Positions 7,908 through 17,235 of a stretch of 64,000 bases of DNA are shown piece after piece. The position numbers and the translations under genes were made by a program. Positions within the stretch are counted from its first letter, which is position 1. Each line of letters begins with the position of its first letter. The notes beneath the pieces are model-generated. The model did no database searches. It was not told the origin of the DNA and saw only the letters and a program-made list of their open reading frames with translations. The DNA comes from Candidatus Binatia bacterium. GTDB lineage: Bacteria; Desulfobacterota; Binatia; Bin18. The stretch is taken from positions 21,809-85,808 of the forward strand of contig JAJEFA010000015.1 of NCBI GenBank assembly GCA_022820725.1. Reading direction: 5' to 3'.

Positions 7908-8801
7908 CTAGAGCCCTTGCAGAATTTTTGCGCGCTTGTCCGCATACTCGGCATCGGTCAAGTAGCCTTTTTCATGCAGCCGTTCGATCTCTTCCAAGCG
8001 CTCCTCAGTTGCGACGTACTGCACGGCCAGTCCTGACGCAAACGCGCTGCCGTCCGTGCGTGCTTTGTAGCGAGCTTTGATGATGGCATCGACCTGGCTG
8101 CCGTATTTGCGTATCGCGTTGGCGCTGAGTTTGTTGAACAGGCGGGTCTTGCTGGTGCTCTCCTCGTCGGTGTCTCGAATAAGGGACATCGGCGCATCCC
8201 AGATTTTCTGGGAGAGGGTTTTCTCATTACGCTGCACGCTCGACCGGACTTTTCCGAGTTTCCGGTAGGGCCGCATTGGCGTCCCGGCCGTGACCACCAC
8301 ATCGGCCGCAGACTTTCTGTCGGAATAGTCACGCTCTCCCGTCACTGCTGGTGTCTGCGCCACCTGTTTGGGTGGCTCATAATAGGTCGTCACGTTGGCT
8401 TTGAGCGGTGTCAGTAAGCGCTCGGGTAGCGACGCCATGCCGGAGCCAACCCGAATGATGCTGCCACTGCCGGCATTGCTTTCAATAAAGACGTTCTGTT
8501 CCGACTTGCCGAGCGGTTTGTCCGGGTCGCGAATGGTCACCACCCAGCGCTCATCGTTTTCAACCGCCTTTTGCTTGGGTGCCCAACCCTCGTCCTTGGC
8601 CGTCTTGATTAACAGGGCGGCCAGTTGTTGCGGCGGCACTGAAAAATGAGCGGTTTGCGAGTCCGCATCGATTTTCCCCTCTTCTGCGAGCGGTGTGGTT
8701 GAAGCCGATTTGTCGGAGCCTGAGAGTTTTGGAATAAGGCTCTTACTGCATGCTGGCAGACTCAGGAGGAGTAGCGAGAGACACACATAAAGCACAGCCA
8801 T
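7908..8801 (-). CDS. Lipoprotein with C-terminal SHOCT domain
   Basis: A 297-aa protein with a lipoprotein signal: a hydrophobic core LYVCLSLLLLSLPAC whose last Cys is the lipid-anchored residue. Residues about 45-115 form a beta-rich segment (QTAHFSVPPQQLAALLIKTA; ERWVVTIRDPDK). The last 30 residues, EEIERLHEKGYLTDAEYADK and after, are a SHOCT (short C-terminal) domain, a small helical module thought to aid oligomerisation. The start at 8801 is chosen because AAGGA lies about 8 bases upstream; earlier in-frame starts lack this. Residues Ser-Lys-Ser after the Cys are compatible with outer-membrane sorting. The biochemical role is unknown. It is divergent from the oxidoreductase at 9044. Confidence 0.82.
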   Translation of the reverse strand: MAVLYVCLSLLLLSLPACSKSLIPKLSGSDKSASTTPLAEEGKIDADSQTAHFSVPPQQLAALLIKTAKDEGWAPKQKAVENDERWVVTIRDPDKPLGKSEQNVFIESNAGSGSIIRVGSGMASLPERLLTPLKANVTTYYEPPKQVAQTPAVTGERDYSDRKSAADVVVTAGTPMRPYRKLGKVRSSVQRNEKTLSQKIWDAPMSLIRDTDEESTSKTRLFNKLSANAIRKYGSQVDAIIKARYKARTDGSAFASGLAVQYVATEERLEEIERLHEKGYLTDAEYADKRAKILQGL

Positions 8802-9043
8802 GCACATCATCCTTTCTCGTTTTGTTCTCAATCGGATTCCGCTCCATTACTACTCCCTGTCTTGCGTGGAGTAGCAGAAGCGTAGTCCCGATTGTAAGCC
8901 AAGTCGAGCGGGGGGACAACTCGGTAGTGGCGGCAGGGTGGTCGGCAGACTCGCCAGCGCTCTCGTCACCCCACCATAGCCGGGCTGCTGACCGTAGTGC
9001 TATGGTGCGGCACGAAGACCATGAGTCCGGAAGGAGACTATTC

Positions 9044-10081
9044 GTGAGCCAGCCTACCAATCGACAATGGCGTTTGGCCTGCCGCCCGCAGGGCATGGTC
9101 AAGGAATCCGACTTTGCCTACCACGAAGCTGAGATGCCACAGCTTGAGGACGGCCAGTTTCTGGTCCGTAATTTGTACCTCGCCTTCGAGCCGGCCATGC
9201 GCGGCTGGATAGAAGATCGCAAGAGCTATATCCCGCCGGTCCAGATTGGTGAGGTCATGCGGGCCCTGAGTGTGGGTCAGGTCGTTGAGTCGCGCCATCC
9301 GAATTTCCGACCAGGTGAGTGCGTACAGGGCGGCTTTGGCTGGCAGGAGTATGCGGCGGCCAATGAACGGGGCGGTCTGATGCCGCCAACAAAGATTCCG
9401 GCTGGTGCTTCGTTAACTTGGCCGTTGGGTGTTCTTGGGGTGACGGGTCTGACCGCGTATTTCGGCATCCTGGATATCGGGCAGCCCAAAGCTGGTGAGA
9501 CCTGTGTGGTATCGGGTGCGGCCGGAGCAACCGGCTCGATTGCCGGACAGATTGCCAAGATCAAGGGCGGCCGGGTCATCGGGATTGCTGGCGGACCGGA
9601 AAAATGTCGCTGGCTGACCGAAGAGGCCCATTATGATGCGGCCATCGATTACAAGGCTGAAGATGTGGAAGCGCGGCTCGGCGCGTTGTGCCCGGATGGC
9701 ATCCATCTGTATTTTGATAATGTTGGGGGGGATATCCTGGATGCGGCGCTGGCGCATATTGCGCTCAATGCGCGCGTGGTGCTGTGTGGCGGCATTTCGC
9801 GCTACAACGAGGCCACCCCGCCGCCTGGACCGAAAAATTATATGAATCTGGTGATCCAGCGGGCGCGGATGGAAGGCTTTATTGTCATTGACTATGCTGC
9901 CCGGTTTGGTCAGGCGGCCCAAGAGTTGACGGAGTGGATTACCAGTGGCCAGTTGACCTTTCAGGAGGACATCCAAGAGGGATTTGAAAACGCGCCGCGC
10001 ACGTTTCTGCGGCTGTTTGAAGGCAAGAATCAGGGTAAGCAATTGTTGAAAATTGCCGAGCCGTCATTGGAACGAGGATAG
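9044..10081 (+). CDS. NADP-dependent MDR-family oxidoreductase (CurA/PTGR-like)
   Basis: A 345-aa medium-chain dehydrogenase/reductase of the zinc-free alkenal/one oxidoreductase group (YncB/CurA, prostaglandin reductase). The N-terminal domain has the AFEPAMRGWIED signature of this group. The nucleotide-binding domain has the glycine motif SGAAGATGSIAGQIAK and IGIAGGPEKC, and the C-terminal part has DIQEGFENAPRTFLRLFEGK and GKQLLKI. It probably reduces the C=C bond of enones using NADPH. The start is GTG at 9044, preceded by GGAAGGAG; the long in-frame extension back to 8750 is Ser/Arg-rich and non-homologous in appearance. No zinc-ligand cysteines are seen. Confidence 0.9.
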   Translation: MSQPTNRQWRLACRPQGMVKESDFAYHEAEMPQLEDGQFLVRNLYLAFEPAMRGWIEDRKSYIPPVQIGEVMRALSVGQVVESRHPNFRPGECVQGGFGWQEYAAANERGGLMPPTKIPAGASLTWPLGVLGVTGLTAYFGILDIGQPKAGETCVVSGAAGATGSIAGQIAKIKGGRVIGIAGGPEKCRWLTEEAHYDAAIDYKAEDVEARLGALCPDGIHLYFDNVGGDILDAALAHIALNARVVLCGGISRYNEATPPPGPKNYMNLVIQRARMEGFIVIDYAARFGQAAQELTEWITSGQLTFQEDIQEGFENAPRTFLRLFEGKNQGKQLLKIAEPSLERG

Positions 10082-10126
10082 GGGGATTAGGGCTAACCCC
10101 CAATCCCCAGTACCTAATCCCTTCTT
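10081..10126. repeat. Third copy of the G/C-rich intergenic repeat
   Basis: The 46 bases between two convergent genes contain a GGGGGATTAGGG unit followed by CTAACCCCC and AATCCCC, so the block can pair with itself. Its content (TTAGGG/CCCTAA units, AATCCCCAGT) matches the blocks near 1.08 and 7.87 kb. No T-run follows. Confidence 0.55.
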
Positions 10127-10127
10127 C

Positions 10128-11075
10128 CTAAAACACCCGCTCCGGTCCTTTGGGGATAATGCCGCTCGGATTCACTTTTCGAATGGTATAATACGTCCGT
10201 TTGATGTGCTCAAAATTCACCGTCTCGGCCACGCCGGGCAGGTCGTACAGCCGTTTGAGATAGGCCGACAGATTAGGGTAGTCGATAATGCGGCGGAGGT
10301 TGCACTTGAAGAGGCCGTAGTAGGCGACATCAAAACGAATCAGGGTCACAAACGCCCGCCAATCCGTCTCGGTAAGCCGCTCGCCAAGGAGGTAGGGCTG
10401 TCCCTCCAGCCGTTGCTCCAATTCGTCCAAACAGTCGAACACATCGGTTACAGCCGACTCATACGCCTCTTGGCTCATGGCAAATCCGGTTCGGTAGACG
10501 CCGTTGTTGAGGCCCTCGTACAGCCGCTCGTTCAGGGCGTCGATTTCGGACCGTAAGGCCACGGGATAAAAATCGACCGAGGCATCTCCATAGGCGTCAA
10601 AGGCGGTATTGAGCATGCGGATGATGTCAGCCGACTCATTATTGACCATTGTGTTCCGCTGCTTATCCCACAGCACCGGAACGGTCGGACGGCCGGTAAA
10701 GTGGGGGTCGGCGCGGGTGTAGAGTTCGTGGACATAGCGGATATTGAACAGCGGGTCGGGAATGGAGTCCGGATACTCACCAAAGCTGTAGCCCTGGTCG
10801 GTAAATTCGGGGATGGCGACCGAAAGGGAGATGGCATCCTCTAATTTTTTCAGCTTGCGGTAGAGCAGGGCCCGGCAGGCCCACGGGCAGTTGTAGGCAA
10901 TATACAGGTGATAGCGGCCCGGCTCCGCCCGAAATCCGCCGTCTCCGGTCGGACCGGCTGAGCCGTCCGGGGTGATCCAATGCCGAAACGTCGATTCCTG
11001 ACGGACAAAGCGGCCCTGGGCGTCCGTGCGTTTTTTCATCTGCCAATCATCTTCCCATTTTCCGTCTACGAGCAT
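10128..11075 (-). CDS. Glutathionyl-hydroquinone reductase (Xi-class GST)
   Basis: A 315-aa enzyme of the YqjG/ECM4/PcpF family, which reduces glutathionyl-hydroquinones to free hydroquinones with glutathione. The hallmark NCPWACRALLYRKLK carries the catalytic Cys at residue 63. Other family stretches are FGEYPDSIPDPLFNIRYVHELY (positions 98-119), TVPVLWDKQRNTMVNNES, and the C-terminal helical domain with LTETDWRAFVTLIRFD and YPNLSAYLKRLYDLPGV. Length equals the family norm. It implies that the cell uses glutathione or a similar thiol and meets quinones, fitting the adjacent monooxygenase and isomerase-like genes. It lies 15 bases after the MOSC gene and is probably co-transcribed. Confidence 0.93.
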   Translation of the reverse strand: MLVDGKWEDDWQMKKRTDAQGRFVRQESTFRHWITPDGSAGPTGDGGFRAEPGRYHLYIAYNCPWACRALLYRKLKKLEDAISLSVAIPEFTDQGYSFGEYPDSIPDPLFNIRYVHELYTRADPHFTGRPTVPVLWDKQRNTMVNNESADIIRMLNTAFDAYGDASVDFYPVALRSEIDALNERLYEGLNNGVYRTGFAMSQEAYESAVTDVFDCLDELEQRLEGQPYLLGERLTETDWRAFVTLIRFDVAYYGLFKCNLRRIIDYPNLSAYLKRLYDLPGVAETVNFEHIKRTYYTIRKVNPSGIIPKGPERVF

Positions 11076-11090
11076 GGAGTCCTCCTCCCG

Positions 11091-11903
11091 TCACGAACGT
11101 GGTTGTTCTCTGAGCATAGTCTCGACTGACTCCCCCACCGCAAGAGTGCCTGCCGTCCTGTGAATGATATTCTGCCCAAAATAGACTTTTGTGCCGACCC
11201 GCCGATAGGTCGCCAAGGTACGCAGCGGTTCGACGCCGCGTTCGCCCGTCGCTTGGTCGGTGGTGGTGACCGTACAGCGCTCACACGGCTTGGCGACATC
11301 AAAGGTGATGGAGTTGATCTGTACCTGTTGCCAGCCGTCTTCGGCGTACCGGTCGCAGCCGGTGACTACCAGATTGGGGCGGAAACGGTTCATGGGCAGC
11401 GGTGTGGCGAGTCGTGAGTTGAGGTCGTCCAGGGACGCCTCCGAAACAAGCAGCAGTGGATAGCCGTCGGAGAAGCCAGTGAGTGCCGGGGTTTTTGCAT
11501 AGCGCGAGTCCACGTGGCGCTCGAAGGAGTCGGCCATTTTGACCAATCGAACGGATTCCTCCAACCAGTCGGAAAAGAACTGGGCTGCTGCGTCGCCTTG
11601 ATCGACCGCTTCACACCAATCACGCCACACCCGCACGTGGCGCGTTGGTCCGACGACGCCCGTTGTTGGTACCGAGACGGCCTGTCCTTCGGGGGTTGAG
11701 AGGTGCAATGTGTCAGCCTCAAGCTGGGGGGTAATCAGGGCCAGGCGGGGATGCTCGCGTTGGGTAACGAACTCGTCGTGCCCATCAACGATCATCCAGC
11801 CGCGGTCGTGCAGGAGTCCGCGCGCATCGAGGGTGGCTTGCGCACGGCGGACCCCCGCGCACGATTTCACGGGATAGACATAGAGCCCAGCCACCGTAAT
11901 CAT
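11091..11903 (-). CDS. MOSC domain protein with N-terminal beta-barrel
   Basis: A 270-aa protein of the MOSC family (related to mARC and YcbX), which binds molybdenum cofactor with a conserved Cys or handles sulfur. Residues 1-120 are the MOSC N-terminal barrel, starting AGLYVYPVKSCAG with HDRGWMIVD. The MOSC domain follows, with LNSRLATPLPMNRFRPNLVV and the key FDVAKPCERCTVTTTDQATG, whose cysteines include the expected cofactor ligand. It likely reduces N-hydroxylated or related compounds with a partner electron donor; the substrate is unknown. The ATG at 11903 has AAAGGGGTG just upstream. It is 10 bases after the amidase and shares its operon with the glutathionyl-hydroquinone reductase. 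Confidence 0.9.
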   Translation of the reverse strand: MITVAGLYVYPVKSCAGVRRAQATLDARGLLHDRGWMIVDGHDEFVTQREHPRLALITPQLEADTLHLSTPEGQAVSVPTTGVVGPTRHVRVWRDWCEAVDQGDAAAQFFSDWLEESVRLVKMADSFERHVDSRYAKTPALTGFSDGYPLLLVSEASLDDLNSRLATPLPMNRFRPNLVVTGCDRYAEDGWQQVQINSITFDVAKPCERCTVTTTDQATGERGVEPLRTLATYRRVGTKVYFGQNIIHRTAGTLAVGESVETMLREQPRS

Positions 11904-11913
11904 GTCACCCCTT

Positions 11914-13446
11914 TTACGCCGGCGGCGGAGTGGGGGCGGCAAATACGTTTTTCTCGAATGCATCTGCGGCTCGTAAGACGGTGGCGTCATCCCCGTGCCG
12001 GCCGACCAGCATCATACCCACTGGTAAGCCTTCCGAGACCGCACAGGGAGCCGTCAGCGCGGGATGGCCGGTCACGTCAAACGGACAGGTATTATGCAGC
12101 ATTTCGAGCGCACGCTGCACGTACTCTTCGCGACTGGCGTCGGGTCCAGGAATTTCAGTGGCTTTCATCGGTAGGGTGGGCATGAGCAGTAGATCATGCT
12201 CTTGCAGGGCGGCATCGTAGGCTGCTCCCAGAGCACGGGCCATGTTCTGGGCCTTGGCATAATAGTGACCGTGATAGTGCTCCTGCATATAGCGACCGAG
12301 CAGGATGACCATTTTGACGGTTTCCGACAGGTCGTTTGGGCGGGTGAGTCGCCCGCGCGCCGCGGCGTCGAGCAGGCTGGTGGTATAATGCCCCTTCCAA
12401 TTTGTCCCCATACCACCCCCCTCAACCATCAGCAGGGTCGGACCTTCGGTGGCAATGCTGTTCCAGACATGCCGGCCATCGCGGTGCCAGGGCAGGGACA
12501 CCGTTGTGACCGCAGCCCCGAGTTTCTCAAATGCCCGGGCCGCCTCCCGGACACTGTCGTCGACGTCCGGTTCTGATACGTCCCAGCCAAAGCCTTCTTC
12601 GACAACGCCAATCCGCAGCCCGTTGATATCTCCGCTGAGGGCCTGGGTGTAGGCCTGGCCCTGGAGCCCGGCCTGCTGGCGTGGGTCCAGTCCATCCGGG
12701 CCGGCCAACACCTCAAGCAGCAGGGCCGCATCGTGCACGCTGCGCGTCATCGGTCCGGTATGATCAAGCGTAATTTCAATCGGCATAATGCCGGTATACG
12801 GAACCAGGCCGTAGGTCGGTTTATGCCCATAGATGCCGCACCACGAGGCCGGCATGCGAATCGAGCCGCCCTGGTCGCCGCCAATCGCCATATCGACCAC
12901 GCCCGCCGCGACCAGTGCCCCGCTGCCGCACGAAGAGCCGCCCGTTGTGCGGCTGTGGTTGTGCGGGTTGAGCACCGGACCGGTGGCATTGGTATGGCTG
13001 CCGCCGGAGAAGCACAGATTCTCACACACCGCTTTGCCCACAATATGTCCGCCAGCATCAAGAATGCGCGTCACAATGGTGGCGTCGATTTCCGGGGTAT
13101 AACCTTCGAGAATATTACTGCCGTTCATCATGGGGACGCCAGCGACACAGACGTTGTCCTTGATGGCCAGGGTTTTTCCCGCCAGCGGTCCTGAGGATGC
13201 GCCTTTAATATCCGTTCGCCAGTACCAGGCCCCGAGAGGATTGTCTTCCGGCTGGGGCCGATAGCCCGGTGTCCGCGGATAGGAGACCGGTAGGCTTGGC
13301 TCGGTGAGTTCATCCAGTCGGGCGTAGGATTCCAGAACCCCGCCCATGAGCCCCTGAAACGATTCCAGGTCGTCATCGGTCAGTTCCAGGCCGTAGCCAG
13401 CCGCAATATCGGCGAGGTCATCAATGGTCGGGTGGGTGACTGCCAT
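11914..13446 (-). CDS. Amidase of the amidase signature family
   Basis: A 510-aa amidase (AS family), which hydrolyses carboxamides by a Ser-cisSer-Lys triad. The Lys sits in LAIKDNVCVAG (near residue 95), and the signature TTGGSSCGSGALVAAG supplies the cis-Ser. GGDQGGSIRMPASWCGIYG supplies the nucleophile region. The roughly 85-residue helical N-terminal extension (DDLESFQGLMGGVLESY) and the C-terminal GHPALTAPCAVSEGLPVGMM resemble the nitrile-pathway amidases of Rhodococcus type. AGGAG precedes the ATG at 13446. It leads a three-gene set with the MOSC and glutathionyl-hydroquinone reductase genes. The true substrate could be an aliphatic or aromatic amide. Confidence 0.93.
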   Translation of the reverse strand: MAVTHPTIDDLADIAAGYGLELTDDDLESFQGLMGGVLESYARLDELTEPSLPVSYPRTPGYRPQPEDNPLGAWYWRTDIKGASSGPLAGKTLAIKDNVCVAGVPMMNGSNILEGYTPEIDATIVTRILDAGGHIVGKAVCENLCFSGGSHTNATGPVLNPHNHSRTTGGSSCGSGALVAAGVVDMAIGGDQGGSIRMPASWCGIYGHKPTYGLVPYTGIMPIEITLDHTGPMTRSVHDAALLLEVLAGPDGLDPRQQAGLQGQAYTQALSGDINGLRIGVVEEGFGWDVSEPDVDDSVREAARAFEKLGAAVTTVSLPWHRDGRHVWNSIATEGPTLLMVEGGGMGTNWKGHYTTSLLDAAARGRLTRPNDLSETVKMVILLGRYMQEHYHGHYYAKAQNMARALGAAYDAALQEHDLLLMPTLPMKATEIPGPDASREEYVQRALEMLHNTCPFDVTGHPALTAPCAVSEGLPVGMMLVGRHGDDATVLRAADAFEKNVFAAPTPPPA

Positions 13447-13608
13447 AGTGAGGTCTCCTTATCTCTACTTGGTTTCGATATCTCCCTCCATAGCATAGGG
13501 TCTACAGCCTGGAGAAGATGGAGCGGTGTTCTCGTTCCGGTCCAGCGTGCTATGTAAGATGACACGAGGTAGGAAAAACTGCCTGAGAACGGTTCCGGTC
13601 CACAGCGT

Positions 13609-14057
13609 ATGGCAGCTTTTATTCTTGATATTGGAGACCATGTGGCTCTCCGTGAAGGATCTATTCTGGATTTAGGAGGAGGGTTTCGGGTTGAGGGGCC
13701 GGACGCGGGCGAGGTGATTGACATCTCGGTTGGGATGGACGTGGTCGCCGTTCAGTGGAGGCGGGCCCAGTTCCGTGGCTGGTATGATGTTGAAACGCTG
13801 TCGCGCCTAGTCAGCGTTGATACGTCTACAGGAGCGTTATTGCGCCTGTCCCAAGCTGAGATGCTGCGTTTTGCCTCAATTCAGGACTTGCTCACGCGGT
13901 TAGGATTTGAGGAAGATCAGGAACACGCCTGTCTGCGGCAGGCCCAGCACGGCCATATGGTTGAATTTGACCGCATGGCGGGCCAATCGGTTCCCAGCTT
14001 TGTCTCCCAAGGAATCCGGGAGGGCTGGCTGCGTTCATATCTGCAAGAGGAGAAAAG

Positions 14058-14076
<19 letters not shown>
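13609..14076 (+). CDS. Hypothetical protein (155 aa)
   Basis: A possible small soluble protein beginning MAAFILDIGDHV. Residues 1-70 have an alternating hydrophobic pattern that could be a small beta-barrel (REGSILDLGGGFRVEG; VGMDVVAVQWRRAQFRGWYD), and the second half is helical (SIQDLLTRLGFEEDQEHACL). No convincing ribosome site precedes the ATG, and the last 19 bases overlap the opposite-strand tRNA-Ala gene, which is unusual for a real gene. Amino-acid composition is reasonable and no better frame competes. I recognise no family. Confidence 0.45.
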
Positions 14077-14130
<54 letters not shown>

Positions 14131-14239
14131 AAATGATGACAACGACTGGCGTGCACGGCTGTGCACCGCCCAACGCTAGCAGCCCCACCGGTTTTTGCAA
14201 GCAGGCTTATTATCAGGCCGGTGTCTCAATTAAAAATTC

Positions 14240-14545
14240 CTAGCGCGAAGTCTGTTTGCAAACCAAAACACTATCGGGAATTTCTTTGAACAACTTCTCG
14301 CAGTTCAGACCGCATTCGTAATCGGCATTTATCCATCCCTCGGACGCGATCACGCCCGTTGCCGCGTCGCGGCATTCCTGCAAGGAGGAATATACGCCGA
14401 TCATTCGACTAACGCTAAGCTTATCCTTGCTTGGGTAGACATGGCCTGTCCAAGTATCTTCCGTGACGCATGCTGTCACGAGTACGGCCAATCCGACAAG
14501 AGGGACGCAGGGGAAGGCTCTCTTCAGCAAAGGGTCCGTTGTCAT
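14240..14545 (-). CDS. Small lipoprotein, unknown function (101 aa)
   Basis: It starts MTTDPLLKRAF and has a hydrophobic stretch (PLVGLAVLVTAC) with a lipobox-like VTAC. About 75 residues remain after processing, with five further cysteines (ECRDAA, YECGLNCEK, LVCKQ) that may form disulfides in the periplasm. It begins 10 bases after the TonB-like gene stop on the same strand, so the two may be co-transcribed. A longer in-frame version would run through the TonB-like gene and is rejected. The family is not recognised. Confidence 0.65.
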   Translation of the reverse strand: MTTDPLLKRAFPCVPLVGLAVLVTACVTEDTWTGHVYPSKDKLSVSRMIGVYSSLQECRDAATGVIASEGWINADYECGLNCEKLFKEIPDSVLVCKQTSR

Positions 14546-14555
14546 AGGCCCAGAG

Positions 14556-15764
14556 TCAGACCAGCCCGACTTCCAGGTAGGTGAGTATCCCGCGTAGACC
14601 GGTGGCATCGAAGCGGGCGTTGATGCGAGAGCGAAAAATAAAGTGGTAAAACCCGTCTTCGGATCTGGCCTCCGGCGGCGGATTTTCGTCCCACGCCCCC
14701 TGCTGGCAGGCGTCCAACAGGCTCTCGTCAACCGCATAACTTCCAGAGCGCGTATGCAGGGTTACGCCGCGCAGCACGCCCTTGTCGTCCAGCTTGGCCT
14801 GGAGCTGAACATAGCCGCGGGCGGCCACCACGTCGTCCACCTGAAGATTGCGTCGCTGTCGAATCAGAAGATGCTGAAACACGCGCTGGGCCACCCGTCG
14901 GACAAACGGCGCAAAACGACTCGCTTTGGTATTGAGAAAAGTGAGCCCACCTTTACGGACATCGGGCAGATAGTCGAGGGTCCCGCGCGGTCCGGGCATG
15001 GTCAGGAAATTTTCGCGGGCCGGGGGTGGGGCCATGGCCAGGAGCTCATTGCCAGAGGGTGGAGTGCGCTGGGCTTCTTCCTCATCTTCCGCATCGCCGT
15101 CTGTTGACAGCCAGCCTTTTGCCAGGACGTCATCCGGTCGGGCAAAGAGTTGGGGCTTGGCTTTCCGTGCTTTGGGATCACCTTGCAGCGGCGAGCGCTT
15201 GTGTTTGGTGTCCTTCAGCGCTTGGTCCAACGGATTGTCAACTGGCGGTTTCCGACTGCGTCCTGGCGTATTGAGAGCGAGCTGGGTCGGCTCTTGCTGC
15301 GGGACTTTGTCGGCCTTATCCGGCGTCGGTTGTTTCTTTTCTTCAGGCGGCTTGGTCATCGGTGTCCCGACTGCGACTGTCTGCTCTTTGACCGCAGTAT
15401 TCCGGTCGCTGAGAAAACGGGTCTCGTCCGGAATTTGATCATTGACCTCATCTGGCACGCTGACGATCTGTTGCTCCGGCACCGCCGGAGGTGGCTGCTG
15501 CTCCTCCTTAGGCTGCTCTTCAACTGACTCCGGTTCCTGGACTGGAGGGGGCACCTGTGCGACTTGGGGTGGGGTAAGCGCTTCCGGAGGCAATAACTCA
15601 ACGGCTGTCAATTGTTCTTCCGGCGGCGCTTCGGCGCGTTTGAATTGGGGCCATAACAGGAGCAGGATCAGATGCAGGAGGAGGGAGAACAGGAGGAAGA
15701 GCACGAGCGGGTCACGCTGTGCGGGAGGGGATGGTGTGAGGACTGCGGCCGACATTTGAGGCAT
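14556..15764 (-). CDS. TonB-like energy-transduction protein
   Basis: A 402-aa protein with TonB/TolA architecture. A single N-terminal membrane span (LVLFLLFSLLLHLILLLLW, near residue 20) is followed by a very Pro/Glu/Lys-rich periplasmic linker (PPEALTPPQVAQVPPPVQEP; EEQPKEEQQPPPAVPEQQ) to about residue 200. A C-terminal globular domain follows, in which GYVQLQAKLDDKGVLRGVTL and YAVDESLLDACQQGAW resemble the TonB C-terminal fold. No ExbB/ExbD genes are next to it. The start at 15764 (MPQMSAA) is preferred because it places the span near the N-terminus; the upstream alternative at 15791 adds only 9 residues. It may energise an outer-membrane receptor or work in envelope maintenance. Confidence 0.8.
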   Translation of the reverse strand: MPQMSAAVLTPSPPAQRDPLVLFLLFSLLLHLILLLLWPQFKRAEAPPEEQLTAVELLPPEALTPPQVAQVPPPVQEPESVEEQPKEEQQPPPAVPEQQIVSVPDEVNDQIPDETRFLSDRNTAVKEQTVAVGTPMTKPPEEKKQPTPDKADKVPQQEPTQLALNTPGRSRKPPVDNPLDQALKDTKHKRSPLQGDPKARKAKPQLFARPDDVLAKGWLSTDGDAEDEEEAQRTPPSGNELLAMAPPPARENFLTMPGPRGTLDYLPDVRKGGLTFLNTKASRFAPFVRRVAQRVFQHLLIRQRRNLQVDDVVAARGYVQLQAKLDDKGVLRGVTLHTRSGSYAVDESLLDACQQGAWDENPPPEARSEDGFYHFIFRSRINARFDATGLRGILTYLEVGLV

Positions 15765-15844
15765 TCTAGCTGTCTCGAACACGGGCCGCAAGGAAACGCG
15801 TATGCCTTGCCCGGCGACGTAGGCCGGCTTATAGTGGGGACACC

Positions 15845-16042
15845 ATGTTTGGTCTCGGCGTTGGCGAACTTGTGATTATTCTCGTTATTGTCCTCATCAT
15901 CTTTGGGGCAGGGAAATTGCCGGAGATCGGTGAGGGACTTGGCAAGGGTATACGCAGCTTTCGAAAAGCCGTGAAATCTCCTGACGAGATAGACGTCACG
16001 CCCGAGCAGGGATCAGGCAAAGGCCCTGACGAACCGTCTTAG
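15845..16042 (+). CDS. tatA: Sec-independent translocase subunit TatA/TatE
   Basis: A 65-aa protein with the TatA plan: [18 protein letters not shown] membrane helix, the [17 protein letters not shown] hinge and amphipathic helix, then a short acidic, charged tail. It forms the pore-like component of the twin-arginine pathway that exports folded redox proteins. No tatB or tatC is adjacent. The 3' end overlaps the convergent zinc-ribbon gene by 4 bases. Confidence 0.95.
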   Translation: MFGLGVGELVIILVIVLIIFGAGKLPEIGEGLGKGIRSFRKAVKSPDEIDVTPEQGSGKGPDEPS

Positions 16043-17109
16043 GAAGGCTGCCCGAATTGGGCCGCGACGATACGACTGCTGAATTCGACGACCCGGTCGG
16101 GCGGATCGGTAAAAGCAATCAGAAAATCGACTCCTTCTCCTGCCGCGACCCAAAACTGCTTGGGCGGCATGAGACCCTGCAAGATATGCACCTGTCGGCG
16201 GGTGAGACTTTCGAGCACTTCTGGTGCGGCCTCAGTTCCGCAGAAGATGAGCCGCTGGCCGAGCACCTGACCGCTGTCGCCGAGCAGCGTCCCCTCAATT
16301 TGAATACGCTGTGCGGGTGCCGTGGCTTGGTTCTCCGCCCGGCCTGCAATAGCAAAGATCCGGTGCCCGTCTTTTGTGTGCCAGAAGCCTCCCCGCATTC
16401 TTGTGAGGGCAATATGTCGCGCGGATGGGCGTTCAGCGTCGAGTAAGGAGCCGAGCACCGGGAGGTGGGAGAGTACGGCCGCCGTCTGCTCTATGTAGGA
16501 GGAGGCGATGAAGGTCAAGCCGGCATAGCCGGCGACGATCAGGCCGAGGAGCAAGATGAGTAACCGGGATGAAAGAACCGTCCCGTGTGAGGTCGGAGTG
16601 GGATGGGGCAGCCGCTCAACCCGGTCTCCGGCAGGGTGGTCTTCGTTGGAGAAAGCGGCTGTGGCTGACGCAAGAGTATCAGGCGCTCGCGGCGCAGCCG
16701 GGGTGAACTGAGCTGGTGCGAGGTGGGCCGTTCTCGGTTTTGCCGACCTTCCGGAGTCGGTGGTATCTGCGGCTTCCAATTCTCCACTCGGGGCCAAGTC
16801 AGGGGCTAGGCTATCCGACCAGTCTTGATCTGTGGGTAAATCAGAAGCGGACAGTTGTGTCGAAAGAGTGTCGGAAGAGGAGAAGTCGCCGGAAGATGTA
16901 AAGGCGGGGTCGTCGGCAGGAGCCTCGGATGATGTGACTTCCGGATCAACGTCTTGTTCCGGAAGGTGGTCTATTTGGACAAGAGGCGGGGCAAATTGGA
17001 AAACATGTCCGCAGTCTGGCCGCGAACATTCAAAAAACGTTGTCTCATCAACCACTCCTGCCACGTCGGTCCGATAACGAGTATGGCAGGAAGGGCATTC
17101 CACAATCAC
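16039..17109 (-). CDS. MJ0042-type zinc-ribbon membrane protein with DUF3426-like C-terminus
   Basis: A 356-aa protein. Residues 1-40 are a zinc ribbon of the MJ0042 type ([13 protein letters not shown] and [15 protein letters not shown]: two Cys pairs). A Ser/Asp/Pro-rich disordered linker of about 130 residues follows, then one membrane span ([20 protein letters not shown]) and a C-terminal beta-rich domain ([40 protein letters not shown]) like DUF3426. Proteins of this plan are common in delta-type proteobacteria; their job is not known to me. The GTG at 17109 is chosen because AGGAGG lies 6 bases upstream; an in-frame start further up would place that ribosome site inside the gene. Confidence 0.82.
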   Translation of the reverse strand: MIVECPSCHTRYRTDVAGVVDETTFFECSRPDCGHVFQFAPPLVQIDHLPEQDVDPEVTSSEAPADDPAFTSSGDFSSSDTLSTQLSASDLPTDQDWSDSLAPDLAPSGELEAADTTDSGRSAKPRTAHLAPAQFTPAAPRAPDTLASATAAFSNEDHPAGDRVERLPHPTPTSHGTVLSSRLLILLLGLIVAGYAGLTFIASSYIEQTAAVLSHLPVLGSLLDAERPSARHIALTRMRGGFWHTKDGHRIFAIAGRAENQATAPAQRIQIEGTLLGDSGQVLGQRLIFCGTEAAPEVLESLTRRQVHILQGLMPPKQFWVAAGEGVDFLIAFTDPPDRVVEFSSRIVAAQFGQPS

Positions 17110-17235
17110 GCGCCACCTCCTACGAGCCACTGCGATTGTATGCCCAGGTGGAGAAAAATCAACTGCGTTGACGGCCAGTTGGAGAAGAAACTATAATAAG
17201 AATACGATGAGGGAGCGGGTAAAGAGGAGCGGTCT

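Noticed and set aside
14643..15527. Plus-strand frames opposite the TonB-like gene
   Set aside because: They are shadows of a Pro-rich gene and are Ser/Arg/Leu-rich without domain logic.
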